From contig CALMVQ010000191.1 of NCBI GenBank assembly GCA_937873135.1, positions 1 to 64,000 of the forward strand: a DNA stretch of 64,000 nucleotides, given 5' to 3'. The translations under genes and the position numbers were made by a program. The notes under the pieces are model-generated. The model saw nothing but the letters and a program-made list of their open reading frames with translations, was not told where the DNA came from and made no database searches. Origin of the DNA: an uncultured Scytonema sp. (lineage in GTDB: Bacteria; Cyanobacteriota; Cyanobacteriia; Cyanobacteriales; Nostocaceae). Shown here piece by piece: positions 46,136 through 55,250 of this stretch (position 1 is the first letter of the stretch; each line of letters starts with the position of its first letter).

Positions 46136-47092
46136 ATGCCAAAGGTTTCTGTTGTCATTCCCGCCTACAATGCGATGAATTATTTGCCAAAAACTCTAGA
46201 AAGTGTTTTACAACAAACTTTCACAGATTTTGAAATTTTGATTGTGAATGATGGCAGTTCCGATCAGATTGTAGAATGGGCAGCTGGCGTCACAGATTCG
46301 CGAGTCAAACTGATTTCGCAGAGAAACCAAGGTGTATCGACAGCTCGCAATCAAGGTATTATCCATGCTCAAGGAGAGTATGTGGCATTTCTAGATGCGG
46401 ATGATTTATGGAAGCCAACTAAGTTAGAAAAGCAAGTGCATTATCTGGCAGATCGTTCAGAAGTAGGGTTAGTTTATACCTGGACAACTCTGATTGATAC
46501 TTTGGGTGAGCCAACTGGGAGAGTTTTTGCGTCCCATGTAGAAGGTGATGTCTGGAAGCAACTGATTGAAAATGACATGATTTCTACTGGCAGTTCAACG
46601 ATGATTCGTCGTGGTTGTTTTGACGAAGTAGGAGTCTTCGATCCCAGTCTCGCTTTTGCAGAAGATTGGGATATGTGGCTTCGGATCGCCGCTCGTTATT
46701 CGTTTGGAGTAGTCAAAGAACCTTTAACCTGCTATCGACAGCATCCTAATAATGCGACTAAAAATCGTCAGAAGATGATCCAGAGTCTTCGTATAGTGAT
46801 CGAAAAAACATTTCAATCTGTGCCATTAGATTTGCTGCATTTAAGAAATCGAGCTTATGCAAATTTTCAGCAGGGTTTAGCATGGCTCGCTATAGATAAA
46901 GGAGACTACAAACAGGCAATTCATTATCGTACCTTAGCTTTTCAACACCATCCACAAGTCTGTTTATCGGAAAAATTCATGCGCTTGAGTGTGGCGATCG
47001 CAATGCTTCGTTTGTTTGGTCCTCATGGATACGATGGAGTGCGAAACCTCACTCATCTCCTGCATCAACGTCTATTAGGTTTTTTCAGCTAA
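46136..47092 (+). CDS. family 2 glycosyltransferase (paralogue pair member 2)
   Basis: This 318-residue GT-A enzyme has SVVIPAYNAMNYLPKTLESV, NDGSSDQ and DADD at 87-90. AAGGAG lies 7 nt before the ATG. It is the duplicate of the gene at 43487: aligned by eye, about two thirds of the first 110 residues are identical. Differences cluster after residue 95, the acceptor side, so they may add different linkages. An AATTCAGG/CCTGAATT hairpin (46083-46110) lies in the gap before it. Confidence 0.93.
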   Translation: MPKVSVVIPAYNAMNYLPKTLESVLQQTFTDFEILIVNDGSSDQIVEWAAGVTDSRVKLISQRNQGVSTARNQGIIHAQGEYVAFLDADDLWKPTKLEKQVHYLADRSEVGLVYTWTTLIDTLGEPTGRVFASHVEGDVWKQLIENDMISTGSSTMIRRGCFDEVGVFDPSLAFAEDWDMWLRIAARYSFGVVKEPLTCYRQHPNNATKNRQKMIQSLRIVIEKTFQSVPLDLLHLRNRAYANFQQGLAWLAIDKGDYKQAIHYRTLAFQHHPQVCLSEKFMRLSVAIAMLRLFGPHGYDGVRNLTHLLHQRLLGFFS

Positions 47093-47185
47093 TTCCTATG
47101 TATTTAACCTTCTTCAGTTAATAGTCAGCGACAAATGGTCGCAGCGTGAATACTCAACAAACCTGCAACAACCAATAAGAAAGAT

Positions 47186-47213
47186 TGCTGATAACTGATA
47201 GTTGACTGCTGAA
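47186..47213 (+). repeat. STRR heptads (4 units)
   Basis: The units TGCTGAT, AACTGAT, AGTTGAC and TGCTGAA lie between the GT2 and GT4 genes. Confidence 0.6.
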
Positions 47214-47264
47214 TACTTGCGCTAATTCCTAATTTTTGTATTTTCAGGGAAGACGCTTACTACC

Positions 47265-48500
47265 ATGCACATTATTGTCTTAGAACCATATCCTTCCTCT
47301 CGCCGTGGGGGACAAGAATTAGTACTGTTAGACATCTGTCGCGGTCTAGCCAGGCGAGGGCATAAGATCGCTTTGCTTTACACTAAAGAAGAGAATCTTC
47401 TCGAGCAATATCGAGAGTTTTGTTACTGTGTCATCAAGGTTCGCCAATTTATCAACTCTCAGCCGCAACATATTCTGAGTTTTTTAGCTGATATTTGGAA
47501 AGTTACTAGAAAAATTCCCAAAACTGAAAATAGTATTGTCCTCTGCAATCAAGCCACAGACACTCCCTTTGCTTCAGCTTTAGCTTTATCAAAAAATATT
47601 CCTTTAGTTTGTTATCTCCATTATCCTCCCGTAGCTCCGCCATCCTCGGCATGGATGGGCAATAAAGGAATAAAGCGCTGGAAATATTTCCTTTTGGGGA
47701 CAATTCATAAATATCAGTGGAGTTTTGCTATAAAAAAGGTAAAACATTTCATCACAGTTTCAAATCAAACTAAGTTAGACTGGGTGAATAGCGGCTATCA
47801 AGAGGAGATGGAGCGGAAAATTGATGTTGTCTATAACGGGATTGACCTAGAAACTTACAAAAATACAACTAATTTTTCAACATTGAGGAATCTTTGGAAT
47901 GTTTCTGAAGATGTTAAAACGATCTTGTATGTCGGGAGAATAGATAAAGAAAAAGGATTAGAAATCCTGCTCAAAGCTTTTGCTTTGTTGCGACAAACTA
48001 ATGCTAATACTCAATTATTAATTGCTGGAAAACCTTTAATCCAAGGAGAAGAATACAAACAATCCTTAGAAAAACTCGTAATTGAGTTGGGTATACAGAA
48101 TCATGTGAAATTCCTCGGTTATGTCACGGATACTACAAGTCTTTATCAAATTAGTAACATAACAGTTCTACCTAGTATATGGCCAGAGCCTTTCGGACGA
48201 ACAATTGTTGAGTCAATGGCGAGTGGAACTCCTGTAGTCGCCAGCCGCATTGGCGGGATTGCGGAAATTCTCACAGGAGAATTTCAAATTGGACTTTTTG
48301 AGCCGGGAAACGAGCAAGATTTATCAGCGACTCTCAATCGCCTACTACATTGGAAAGATCGAGATCCCAATCTAGCCCAGAGATGTCGCCAGCATATTGT
48401 GTCCCAATTTAGTATGGACACAATGGTTGATGCAATTGAAAAAGTTATGAAACACAGATTGATACAAACAAGCAGTCAGCAATTAGCAGTCAACAATTAG
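47265..48500 (+). CDS. family 4-type glycosyltransferase (paralogue pair member 1)
   Basis: This 411-residue GT-B enzyme has MHIIVLEPYPSSRRGGQELV at the start, TILYVGRIDKEKGLEILLKA and the donor motif PSIWPEPFGRTIVESMASG. It is closely related over its full length to the next gene (48587). The last residues (SSQQLAVNN) and the stop are encoded by an STRR repeat, so the original C terminus seems to have been replaced or extended. Confidence 0.93.
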   Translation: MHIIVLEPYPSSRRGGQELVLLDICRGLARRGHKIALLYTKEENLLEQYREFCYCVIKVRQFINSQPQHILSFLADIWKVTRKIPKTENSIVLCNQATDTPFASALALSKNIPLVCYLHYPPVAPPSSAWMGNKGIKRWKYFLLGTIHKYQWSFAIKKVKHFITVSNQTKLDWVNSGYQEEMERKIDVVYNGIDLETYKNTTNFSTLRNLWNVSEDVKTILYVGRIDKEKGLEILLKAFALLRQTNANTQLLIAGKPLIQGEEYKQSLEKLVIELGIQNHVKFLGYVTDTTSLYQISNITVLPSIWPEPFGRTIVESMASGTPVVASRIGGIAEILTGEFQIGLFEPGNEQDLSATLNRLLHWKDRDPNLAQRCRQHIVSQFSMDTMVDAIEKVMKHRLIQTSSQQLAVNN

Positions 48501-48501
48501 C
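48474..48501 (+). repeat. STRR heptads forming the 3' end of a glycosyltransferase gene
   Basis: The units AGTCAGC, AATTAGC, AGTCAAC and AATTAGC run through the last nine codons and the TAG stop (48498-48500). Confidence 0.75.
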
Positions 48502-48586
48502 TCTTCAAGTTTCGAGAGCGTCTAGTCATGTTTTTTTTAATCTGAATTCTTTGGTTTTGTGAGATTTGTAAGGGGTGCTAAGTTTT

Positions 48587-49852
48587 ATGCATATTATAGT
48601 TTTAGAGCCAGAACCTTCCTCTACTCGGGGTGGACAAGAAGTCGTTCTATTTGACTTCTGTCGCGGTTTGCAACAGCGGGGACATCAGATCACTCTCATC
48701 TATACTAAAGAAGGAAATTTACTTAAGCATTATCAAGAATTTTGTCGGCAAACATTAAAGATAAATAGATTTATCATTTATCGACCGTGGCATCTTTTTA
48801 GTTTTGTAGCCGATCTTAAAAAAGTTCTCGAAAAAGTTCCACTTATTAAAAATACTATTATCCTTTGTAATCAATTTCAAGACACTCCTTTCGGACATGC
48901 TCTCGCTTTAGCACAAAACATTCCTTTAGTTTGTTATCTCCATTTACCTCCTCCACTTATTGTGCCTACATGGCAGTGGAACAAGGGACCAAAAGGAGTC
49001 AAGCACTTTATTTCGCTCTCAAATATTCAATTTCAGTGGAATTTAGGATTGAAAGGTGTACAGCATTTTATTGCCGTTTCAAATCAAACGAAATTAGATT
49101 GGGTGAAGCGTGGCTATAAAGAAGATATAATTGATGTAGTTCACAACGGAATTCACTTAGATGTATATAAGCCTTTAAACAAATATTCTCTCATGAGAAA
49201 GGAATGGAATATTCCTGAAGATATTCGAGTGATATCTTATGTGGGCAGGATAGATCAAGTAAAAGGGTTAGAAACACTGCTAAAAGCTTTTGCTTCGTTG
49301 TTATTGAGTACTAAAGCTAAGTTATTAATTGCTGGAAAGCCTTTAAATCAAGGAGAAGAATACCAAAAATCATTGGAACAACTCGCAACCAATTTGGGAA
49401 TTGAAAATCATGTAAACTTCCTCGGTCATATTACGAATACAACCAGTCTTTATCAAATCAGTGATATCACAGTTTTACCCAGTCTGTGGTCCGAACCTTT
49501 TGGGCGAGTCATTGTTGAGTCAATGGCGAGTGGAACTCCTGTAGTCGCAAGCCGAATTGGTGGAATTTCAGAAGTTTTAACAGGAGAGTTTAAAAATGGA
49601 CTTTTTGAGCCGGGAAACGAGCGAGACTTATCAGCGACTCTCAGCCGAATAATGGATTGGAGAGATTGCGATCCTCATTTAGCCCAGAGGTGTCGCCAGC
49701 ATATTATCTCTAAATTTGGTGTAGACAAAATGGTTGATGGGATTGAAAAAGTCTTAGAAAAGATAAGTTGTAAACCAGAGCGATCGCAAAATTATCCAAA
49801 ATCTCATTTATTATTGATGCAGCATACGGGGGGCGATCTAGATGAGCGGTAA
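48587..49852 (+). CDS. family 4-type glycosyltransferase (paralogue pair member 2)
   Basis: A 421-residue GT-B enzyme results from the ATG at 48587; AAGGGG lies 11 nt upstream, and a GTG at 48575 overlaps that signal. MHIIVLEPEPSSTRGGQEVV, SYVGRIDQVKGLETLLKA and PSLWSEPFGRVIVESMASG mirror the preceding gene. Its C terminus is longer and free of STRR, and its end overlaps the permease gene by 11 bp, so the two are translationally coupled. Confidence 0.93.
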   Translation: MHIIVLEPEPSSTRGGQEVVLFDFCRGLQQRGHQITLIYTKEGNLLKHYQEFCRQTLKINRFIIYRPWHLFSFVADLKKVLEKVPLIKNTIILCNQFQDTPFGHALALAQNIPLVCYLHLPPPLIVPTWQWNKGPKGVKHFISLSNIQFQWNLGLKGVQHFIAVSNQTKLDWVKRGYKEDIIDVVHNGIHLDVYKPLNKYSLMRKEWNIPEDIRVISYVGRIDQVKGLETLLKAFASLLLSTKAKLLIAGKPLNQGEEYQKSLEQLATNLGIENHVNFLGHITNTTSLYQISDITVLPSLWSEPFGRVIVESMASGTPVVASRIGGISEVLTGEFKNGLFEPGNERDLSATLSRIMDWRDCDPHLAQRCRQHIISKFGVDKMVDGIEKVLEKISCKPERSQNYPKSHLLLMQHTGGDLDER

Positions 49853-50669
49853 AGAACTTATCATTGAGGCAGGTAGAACTGAGAGTCAATATTGGAAAGA
49901 TCTGTGGAAATACAGAGAATTATTCTACTTTCTCGCATGGCGAGATATTTTGGTACGCTATAAGCAGACTGTTATTGGGATGGCATGGGCATTGATTCGG
50001 CCCTTCTTAACGATGCTGGTGTTTACATTTGTGTTTAGTACTCTGGCAAAGCTACCCAGTGAAGGTAATGCGCCTTACCCAATTCTGGTGTTTGCAGCTC
50101 TACTGCCTTGGCAGTTTTTCTCTGGAGCGCTGACAGAATGCAGTAACAGTTTGGTGAACAACGCCAACTTGCTTTCTAAGGTTTACTTTCCGCGTTTGAT
50201 CGTGCCAACGAGTGCAGTGATTGTCAGCTTTGTAGACTTCTTGATTTCTGGGATGATTTTGTTGGGGTTGATGGCTTACTACAACTTTATTCCTGATTGG
50301 CGCATTCTGACACTGCCACTATTTATTCTCATTGCCTTTGCTGCGTCAATTGGGGCAGGGTTATGGCTTGCGGCGTTGACTGTGGAGTATCGCGATTTCC
50401 GTATTATCGTACCGTTTATTGTCCAGTTTGGTTTGTACATTTCGCCTGTAGGTTTCAGCAGCAGTAGGATACCCGAACAGTGGCGGCTACTGTATTCACT
50501 CAACCCAATGGTAGGAGTCATTGACGGTTTCCGTTGGGCAATTTTGCACGGCTCCTCACAGATATATTTACCGGGTTTTGCACTGTCTCTGGTAATAGTG
50601 GCGTTGCTGCTCTGGAGTGGGATTTGGTACTTTCGCAAGATGGAACGTACTTTTGCTGATGTGATTTAG
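49842..50669 (+). CDS. ABC-2 type polysaccharide export permease (Wzm-like)
   Basis: This 275-residue membrane protein has six predicted helices. The N-terminal cytoplasmic segment YRELFYFLAWRDILVRYKQTV and the helix NPMVGVIDGFRWAIL are typical of Wzm/TagG permeases that export lipid-linked polysaccharide. Its ATPase partner is the Wzt-like gene 365 bp downstream. Such a gap between the two subunits is unusual and is filled by a mobile-type repeat (50741-50858). Confidence 0.92.
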   Translation: MSGKELIIEAGRTESQYWKDLWKYRELFYFLAWRDILVRYKQTVIGMAWALIRPFLTMLVFTFVFSTLAKLPSEGNAPYPILVFAALLPWQFFSGALTECSNSLVNNANLLSKVYFPRLIVPTSAVIVSFVDFLISGMILLGLMAYYNFIPDWRILTLPLFILIAFAASIGAGLWLAALTVEYRDFRIIVPFIVQFGLYISPVGFSSSRIPEQWRLLYSLNPMVGVIDGFRWAILHGSSQIYLPGFALSLVIVALLLWSGIWYFRKMERTFADVI

Positions 50670-50740
50670 ACCTATATCAATCCTAATATCGGTCGTGAGA
50701 ATTATTTTTTGAATGAACCACAAGGCAGTAAGCTCGTAAG

Positions 50741-50858
50741 CTAGCACAGAACGGCGGAAATAAACCACCCATCTGAAATAGGTAAAAAGCTTACAAAGTA
50801 GGTGTTCAAACTTTTTACTTTTTACTTTTTACTTTTTACTTTTGCCTTGTTGTACTAG
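50741..50858 (+). repeat. MITE-like element, full copy D
   Basis: This 118-bp element starts CTAGCACAGAACGGCGGAAA and continues TAAACCACCCATCTGAAATAG. It has a run of CTTTTTA heptads and ends TTGTTGTACTAG. The ends are short inverted repeats (CTAGYACA/TGTACTAG). A near copy is at 55078-55187. It separates the wzm- and wzt-like genes. The rest of 50670-51033 holds no gene. Confidence 0.75.
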
Positions 50859-51033
50859 TGCTCTCATGAGTCTTTCCCACGACACCCAGACGACTGGCGC
50901 TCTTGTTTCCCCGGCAGTCTCGCCCCTGCCGCGTCAAGAATTTTGAATGAACCGTTCCTGTAAAGAAACAGAGAGAATCTTACGAATCATTTAGCACTGC
51001 TATAGCTCTAAAAATTATATAGGAATCAGGGAG

Positions 51034-52329
51034 ATGTCAAATACTGTTATTAAGGTGGAAAATTTAGCTAAAAAGTACGTTCTTGGATATCAGGAGGAAG
51101 GAATTTACAGTTATAAGACTTTTCGGGGAGCAATGACGGAAGCGGCAAAATCTCTGAAGAATGTTCTCAACCCTAATTTCAGAAAAGAAGTTGAGGACAC
51201 CCGAAAGGAGTTTTGGGCGCTGAAAGATGTGTCTTTTGAGATTAAGCAGGGTGACAAAATTGGCATTATTGGGCGCAATGGTGCTGGAAAATCAACACTT
51301 CTCAAAGTTCTCAGTAGAATTACTGAGCCTACGCGTGGCTCAGTCCGGATCAAAGGGCGAGTTGCTAGTTTATTGGAAGTTGGTACGGGTTTTCACCCAG
51401 AACTAACTGGCAGAGAGAACATTTTTCTGAATGGTGCAATTCTGGGGATGAGTAAAGTTGAAATTCAACGCAAGTTTGATGAGATTGTCGAGTTTTCGGA
51501 GATTGAAAAGTTTTTAGATACCCCAGTTAAGCGCTATTCTTCTGGTATGTATGTGCGTTTGGCTTTTGCTGTAGCTGCTCACTTAGAACCAGAAATATTG
51601 ATTGTAGATGAAGTGTTAGCAGTAGGGGATGCTACTTTCCAGAAAAAATGCCTTGGCAAAATGGGAGAGGTTGCAGAAGGTGGTCGGACAATCATATTTG
51701 TTAGCCATAATATGCAAGCAGTCAGGCGGTTGTGTTCTCAAGCAATTTATCTAGAAAAGGGAATTAGCAAGACAATTAACAATGTTGAAGATGCAATCCA
51801 ACGCTATTCTGCTCAATCTTCTACGTCCAACTTTGATATTAACCTAGATTTGCTGCGGAGAACAAATAGTGAATTTGGACAAAAGGCTCGTTTACTTCGG
51901 ATTCGGTTAGCCCCAGAAACTAGTCTTAGCTATGGGCAACCAATAGAACTCATCTTTACTATTCAGTGTTTTCGTGAAGTATCAGATTTAGCTATTGGAA
52001 TTGGTTTTGATACTGTAGATGGTAATAGAGTCATGACTCTTGACTCCGATCACGACCAACCTACATTAGAGTTACCAATTGGTATCCACGAAGTTCACTT
52101 TTATATAGATAGAAATCCACTGCATCCAAATGTCTATTCATTATCTATGGCAATACATTCAAATACTTATCCTTTAGATGCTGTTGCTGGTACCTTGACT
52201 TGGGAAGTTAGTTCTGGACCGACAGACTTAGTAGGCGATAGAGGTTATGGCGCTTGTCGTTTACCAGTTCAGGTGACTGTCGCTCCTCCATTGCATGAGC
52301 CATCATACACAGCAAACTTAAAGATGTAA
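51034..52329 (+). CDS. polysaccharide export ABC ATPase (Wzt-like) with C-terminal carbohydrate-binding domain
   Basis: This 431-residue protein has an N-terminal ATPase with Walker A GRNGAGKST (Lys86), the Wzt-specific stretch VASLLEVGTGFHPELTGREN, signature YSSGMYVRLAFAVA and Walker B ILIVDEVLAVGD. From about residue 265 a Wzt_C-type beta-sandwich follows (IELIFTIQCFREVSDLAIGIGF), which in other systems reads the chain-end modification of the glycan before export. This implies a capped O-polysaccharide. Methyltransferase and acetyltransferase candidates lie in the same island. Confidence 0.92.
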   Translation: MSNTVIKVENLAKKYVLGYQEEGIYSYKTFRGAMTEAAKSLKNVLNPNFRKEVEDTRKEFWALKDVSFEIKQGDKIGIIGRNGAGKSTLLKVLSRITEPTRGSVRIKGRVASLLEVGTGFHPELTGRENIFLNGAILGMSKVEIQRKFDEIVEFSEIEKFLDTPVKRYSSGMYVRLAFAVAAHLEPEILIVDEVLAVGDATFQKKCLGKMGEVAEGGRTIIFVSHNMQAVRRLCSQAIYLEKGISKTINNVEDAIQRYSAQSSTSNFDINLDLLRRTNSEFGQKARLLRIRLAPETSLSYGQPIELIFTIQCFREVSDLAIGIGFDTVDGNRVMTLDSDHDQPTLELPIGIHEVHFYIDRNPLHPNVYSLSMAIHSNTYPLDAVAGTLTWEVSSGPTDLVGDRGYGACRLPVQVTVAPPLHEPSYTANLKM

Positions 52330-52475
52330 ACTAAAACTTCTCTTTCTTCTCTTGGTGTGGCAGTTAAATCCGTGATTAGAAGTTATCTGATCGCAAAGCT
52401 TGAAAATGTATTGAACAAACCCTAGAGAACACAGGCGAAGAAGAAGAGCTTTTACCTGATTGCTGATGAAGAATT

Positions 52476-53765
52476 ATGAAAATTGTTTATGACATATCAG
52501 TTTTAGCATACGGTCATTATTTCAATGCGAAGGCGGGAATCTTTAGAGCCGTTGAAAATTTAGCTTACGAACTGAAGAACGCAAAAGAGTGTGACCTATT
52601 TTTCTACGTCAGTGGAGATGCTTATAACATATTTACCGCTCTCAACTACCTTGAGTCTAATCCAGAGTTGGTAACAGTACCTCTATTTCACAAAAACTGG
52701 AAGTTGAGACGAAGTCTTAACGATACTCTGTGCTTCCTCAATTCCAAAATTGATACTACCTCAAAACTACAGAAAATACCGCTACAAGCTTTTAGGAAAA
52801 TAGTGATTGATGTTGTTCGTCGGACGGAAGTCTTTTCTGAACGAATTGATGCTAAAAGTTTGGCAGAATTTGATATATATCACTCGCCTTTCTATGCAAT
52901 ACCGCCACAAGTTAGAGAAACAAGTCATATAAAAAAGTTTCTCACAGTGAATGATATGATTCCATTTTTGTACCCAGAGTTTTTTGAAGGTAGTCAACAA
53001 AATATTGATAATGTTGTACAAGCATTAAAAAGTCTAGACTTGGACTCATGGGTTTTATGTATATCTCAATCGACTAAAAACGATTTGTGCAACTACTCAA
53101 AAAATATCGCCCCAGAAAGGATTTTTGTAACTCCCTTAGCAGCATCACAACTTTTCTATCACTGCTCGGATGCTCAAAAGATTGAAGCGACTCGTCGCAA
53201 ATATAATATTCCGAATGCACCATATATTCTTAGTTTAGGTACACTAGAACCTAGAAAAAATGTTGTTCAGACAATCCGATGTTTTATCAAACTAGTTGAA
53301 CAGCAAAATATTAAAGATCTATATCTGGTATTAGCTGGAGCAAAAGGTTGGAGCTACGAGAAAATTTTTGCAGAAATTTCCAGCAATCATAATTTGAAAG
53401 ACAAAATTATTGTTACAGGCTATGTCGCTGATGAAGATTTAGCGCCACTCTATAGTGGTGCGCTTGCTTTTGTTTATCCCTCATTTTACGAGGGCTTTGG
53501 TTTACCACCTTTAGAAGCTATGCAATGTGGTATTCCCGTTATCACCTCAAACACTTCCTCCTTACCTGAGGTTGTTGGTGATGCTGGAATTATGCTTGCT
53601 CCCAAAGATGTTGATGGACTGTGTCACAGTATGTTTGAGCTCTATAGCAATCTCTCTTTACGTCAGTCTCTGGCTGATAAATCTCTAGAACAGGCAAAAA
53701 AATTTAGTTGGGAGAAATGCACTTCTTCAACGATCGCTGCCTACAAAACTGCTTTATCTACCTAA
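52476..53765 (+). CDS. family 4-type glycosyltransferase
   Basis: This is a 429-residue GT-B enzyme. The N terminus [20 protein letters not shown] is the retaining GT4 form with an AGI loop. The C-terminal domain has [13 protein letters not shown] and [18 protein letters not shown] (E-x7-E). Its gene lies 24 bp before the next transferase gene. Confidence 0.92.
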   Translation: MKIVYDISVLAYGHYFNAKAGIFRAVENLAYELKNAKECDLFFYVSGDAYNIFTALNYLESNPELVTVPLFHKNWKLRRSLNDTLCFLNSKIDTTSKLQKIPLQAFRKIVIDVVRRTEVFSERIDAKSLAEFDIYHSPFYAIPPQVRETSHIKKFLTVNDMIPFLYPEFFEGSQQNIDNVVQALKSLDLDSWVLCISQSTKNDLCNYSKNIAPERIFVTPLAASQLFYHCSDAQKIEATRRKYNIPNAPYILSLGTLEPRKNVVQTIRCFIKLVEQQNIKDLYLVLAGAKGWSYEKIFAEISSNHNLKDKIIVTGYVADEDLAPLYSGALAFVYPSFYEGFGLPPLEAMQCGIPVITSNTSSLPEVVGDAGIMLAPKDVDGLCHSMFELYSNLSLRQSLADKSLEQAKKFSWEKCTSSTIAAYKTALST

Positions 53766-53789
53766 ATATCAGGTACAAAAATCGAAATT

Positions 53790-55073
53790 ATGAGAATTGC
53801 AATTTGGCATAACTTACCTAGTGGAGGCGGCAAAAGAGCTTTATATTATCATGTCCTCGGTTTGTTAGAGCGCGGTCATACCTTGGAATCTTGGTGTCCG
53901 CCAACAGCAGATCGAACTTATTTGTCACTAAGCAATATTATTAAAGAAAATATAGTCCCACTTCATCAACCTGTAGAAAAGTCGGGTTTGGTGGGCAACA
54001 TTTTGAGTCCCTATCAAAGAATTGTTGATAGAATTCGGGCGCTGGAGCAACACTGTCAACAGTGTGCTGATGAAATTAATCGTGGTGATTTTGACATACT
54101 TTTTGCAAATTCCTGTTGTTTTTTTCGGACTTCAGCAATTGGTCGATATGTCAATATACCAAAAGTTATTTATTTAGGAGAACCTAATCGATGGTTGTAT
54201 GAAGCCATGCCGCAATTACCTTGGTTAGCTTTACCTTCAATCAAAGCCTGGTGGTCTTCACCTAAATATTTACAGGCGTTTTTAAACAACCTGATTGAAG
54301 TCCAGGGAATTCGAGTGCAAGCTCGTGAAGAGTTATACAATATCCAAGCCTTTGATTTAATTCTTGTCAATTCTCTTTTCAGTCGTGAAAGTGTTTGCAG
54401 AACTTATGGCTTAGACTCCAAGGTTTGTTATTTGGGAATTGATAGCGACATGTTCAAACCGTTGAATTTACCACGAGAGAATATAGTTGTTGGTTTGGGA
54501 TCGATTTATATTGGAAAGGGTCTGGAACGAGCAGTTCACGCTATTGCCACAATAGAGAAAGATCGAAGACCTTCTTTAATTTGGATTGGCAATTTCTCAG
54601 AAGCAAGTTATCAGCATCAAATTGCTCAACTTGCACTCTCTCTAGAGGTTTATTTTGTCACTAAAGTCAATATTTCCGATTCGGAAGTGGTCAATCTACT
54701 TAACCAAGCCTCGGTAATGATTTACACGCCAGTATTAGAACCCTTTGGTTTGGCACCCCTGGAAGCTAATGCCTGTGAAACTCCTGTGGTGGCGATCGCC
54801 GAAGGTGGAGTCAGAGAAAGCATCAAAGATGGCATTAACGGTTTTTTAATTAACAATAATAATCCCGTGGAAATCGGTCAGGCAATTTCAAGATTGCTTT
54901 GTGATCGCGAATTAGCCCATCGAATAGGTAAGCAAGCAAGAAGCTACGTTTTAGAAAAATGGAGTCTGGAGAAAGCAATTGACCAACTTGAGGAATATCT
55001 CCACCAGACAAGAGTCAAAAGAATTTTTTCGCATACAACCACACCAAAAACTGTACAGGCGGGTTTCATCTAG
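53790..55073 (+). CDS. family 4-type glycosyltransferase
   Basis: This is a 427-residue GT-B enzyme with IWHNLPSGGGKRALYYHVLG at the start and PVLEPFGLAPLEANACETP in the donor domain. The domain between (KVIYLGEPNRWLYEAMPQLP) is not shared with its neighbours. It is co-directional and closely spaced with the preceding gene. A MITE-like element follows directly. Confidence 0.9.
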   Translation: MRIAIWHNLPSGGGKRALYYHVLGLLERGHTLESWCPPTADRTYLSLSNIIKENIVPLHQPVEKSGLVGNILSPYQRIVDRIRALEQHCQQCADEINRGDFDILFANSCCFFRTSAIGRYVNIPKVIYLGEPNRWLYEAMPQLPWLALPSIKAWWSSPKYLQAFLNNLIEVQGIRVQAREELYNIQAFDLILVNSLFSRESVCRTYGLDSKVCYLGIDSDMFKPLNLPRENIVVGLGSIYIGKGLERAVHAIATIEKDRRPSLIWIGNFSEASYQHQIAQLALSLEVYFVTKVNISDSEVVNLLNQASVMIYTPVLEPFGLAPLEANACETPVVAIAEGGVRESIKDGINGFLINNNNPVEIGQAISRLLCDRELAHRIGKQARSYVLEKWSLEKAIDQLEEYLHQTRVKRIFSHTTTPKTVQAGFI

Positions 55074-55077
55074 ATAA

Positions 55078-55187
55078 CTAGTACAGATCGGCGGAAATAA
55101 ACCACCCATCTGAAATAGTTAAAACCCTTACAAAATAAGGTTCTTTCTTTTTACTTTTTACTTTTTACTTTTGCCTTGTTGTACTAG
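55078..55187 (+). repeat. MITE-like element, full copy E
   Basis: This 110-bp element has perfect 8-bp inverted ends, CTAGTACA and TGTACTAG. Inside are CGGCGGAAATAAACCACCC, ATCTGAAATAG and three CTTTTTA-type heptads. It is nearly the same as 50741-50858 apart from small indels in the middle. Confidence 0.8.
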
Positions 55188-55250
55188 TCAGCCGAAAAGA
55201 TCCCTTTATTAAACCCGTCCCTACCAACAACAAACAATTAACAATTAACT

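Noticed and set aside
50741-50858. protein-coding insertion sequence
   Set aside because: The repeated unit is about 110-118 bp with no transposase frame, so at most it is a non-autonomous element.
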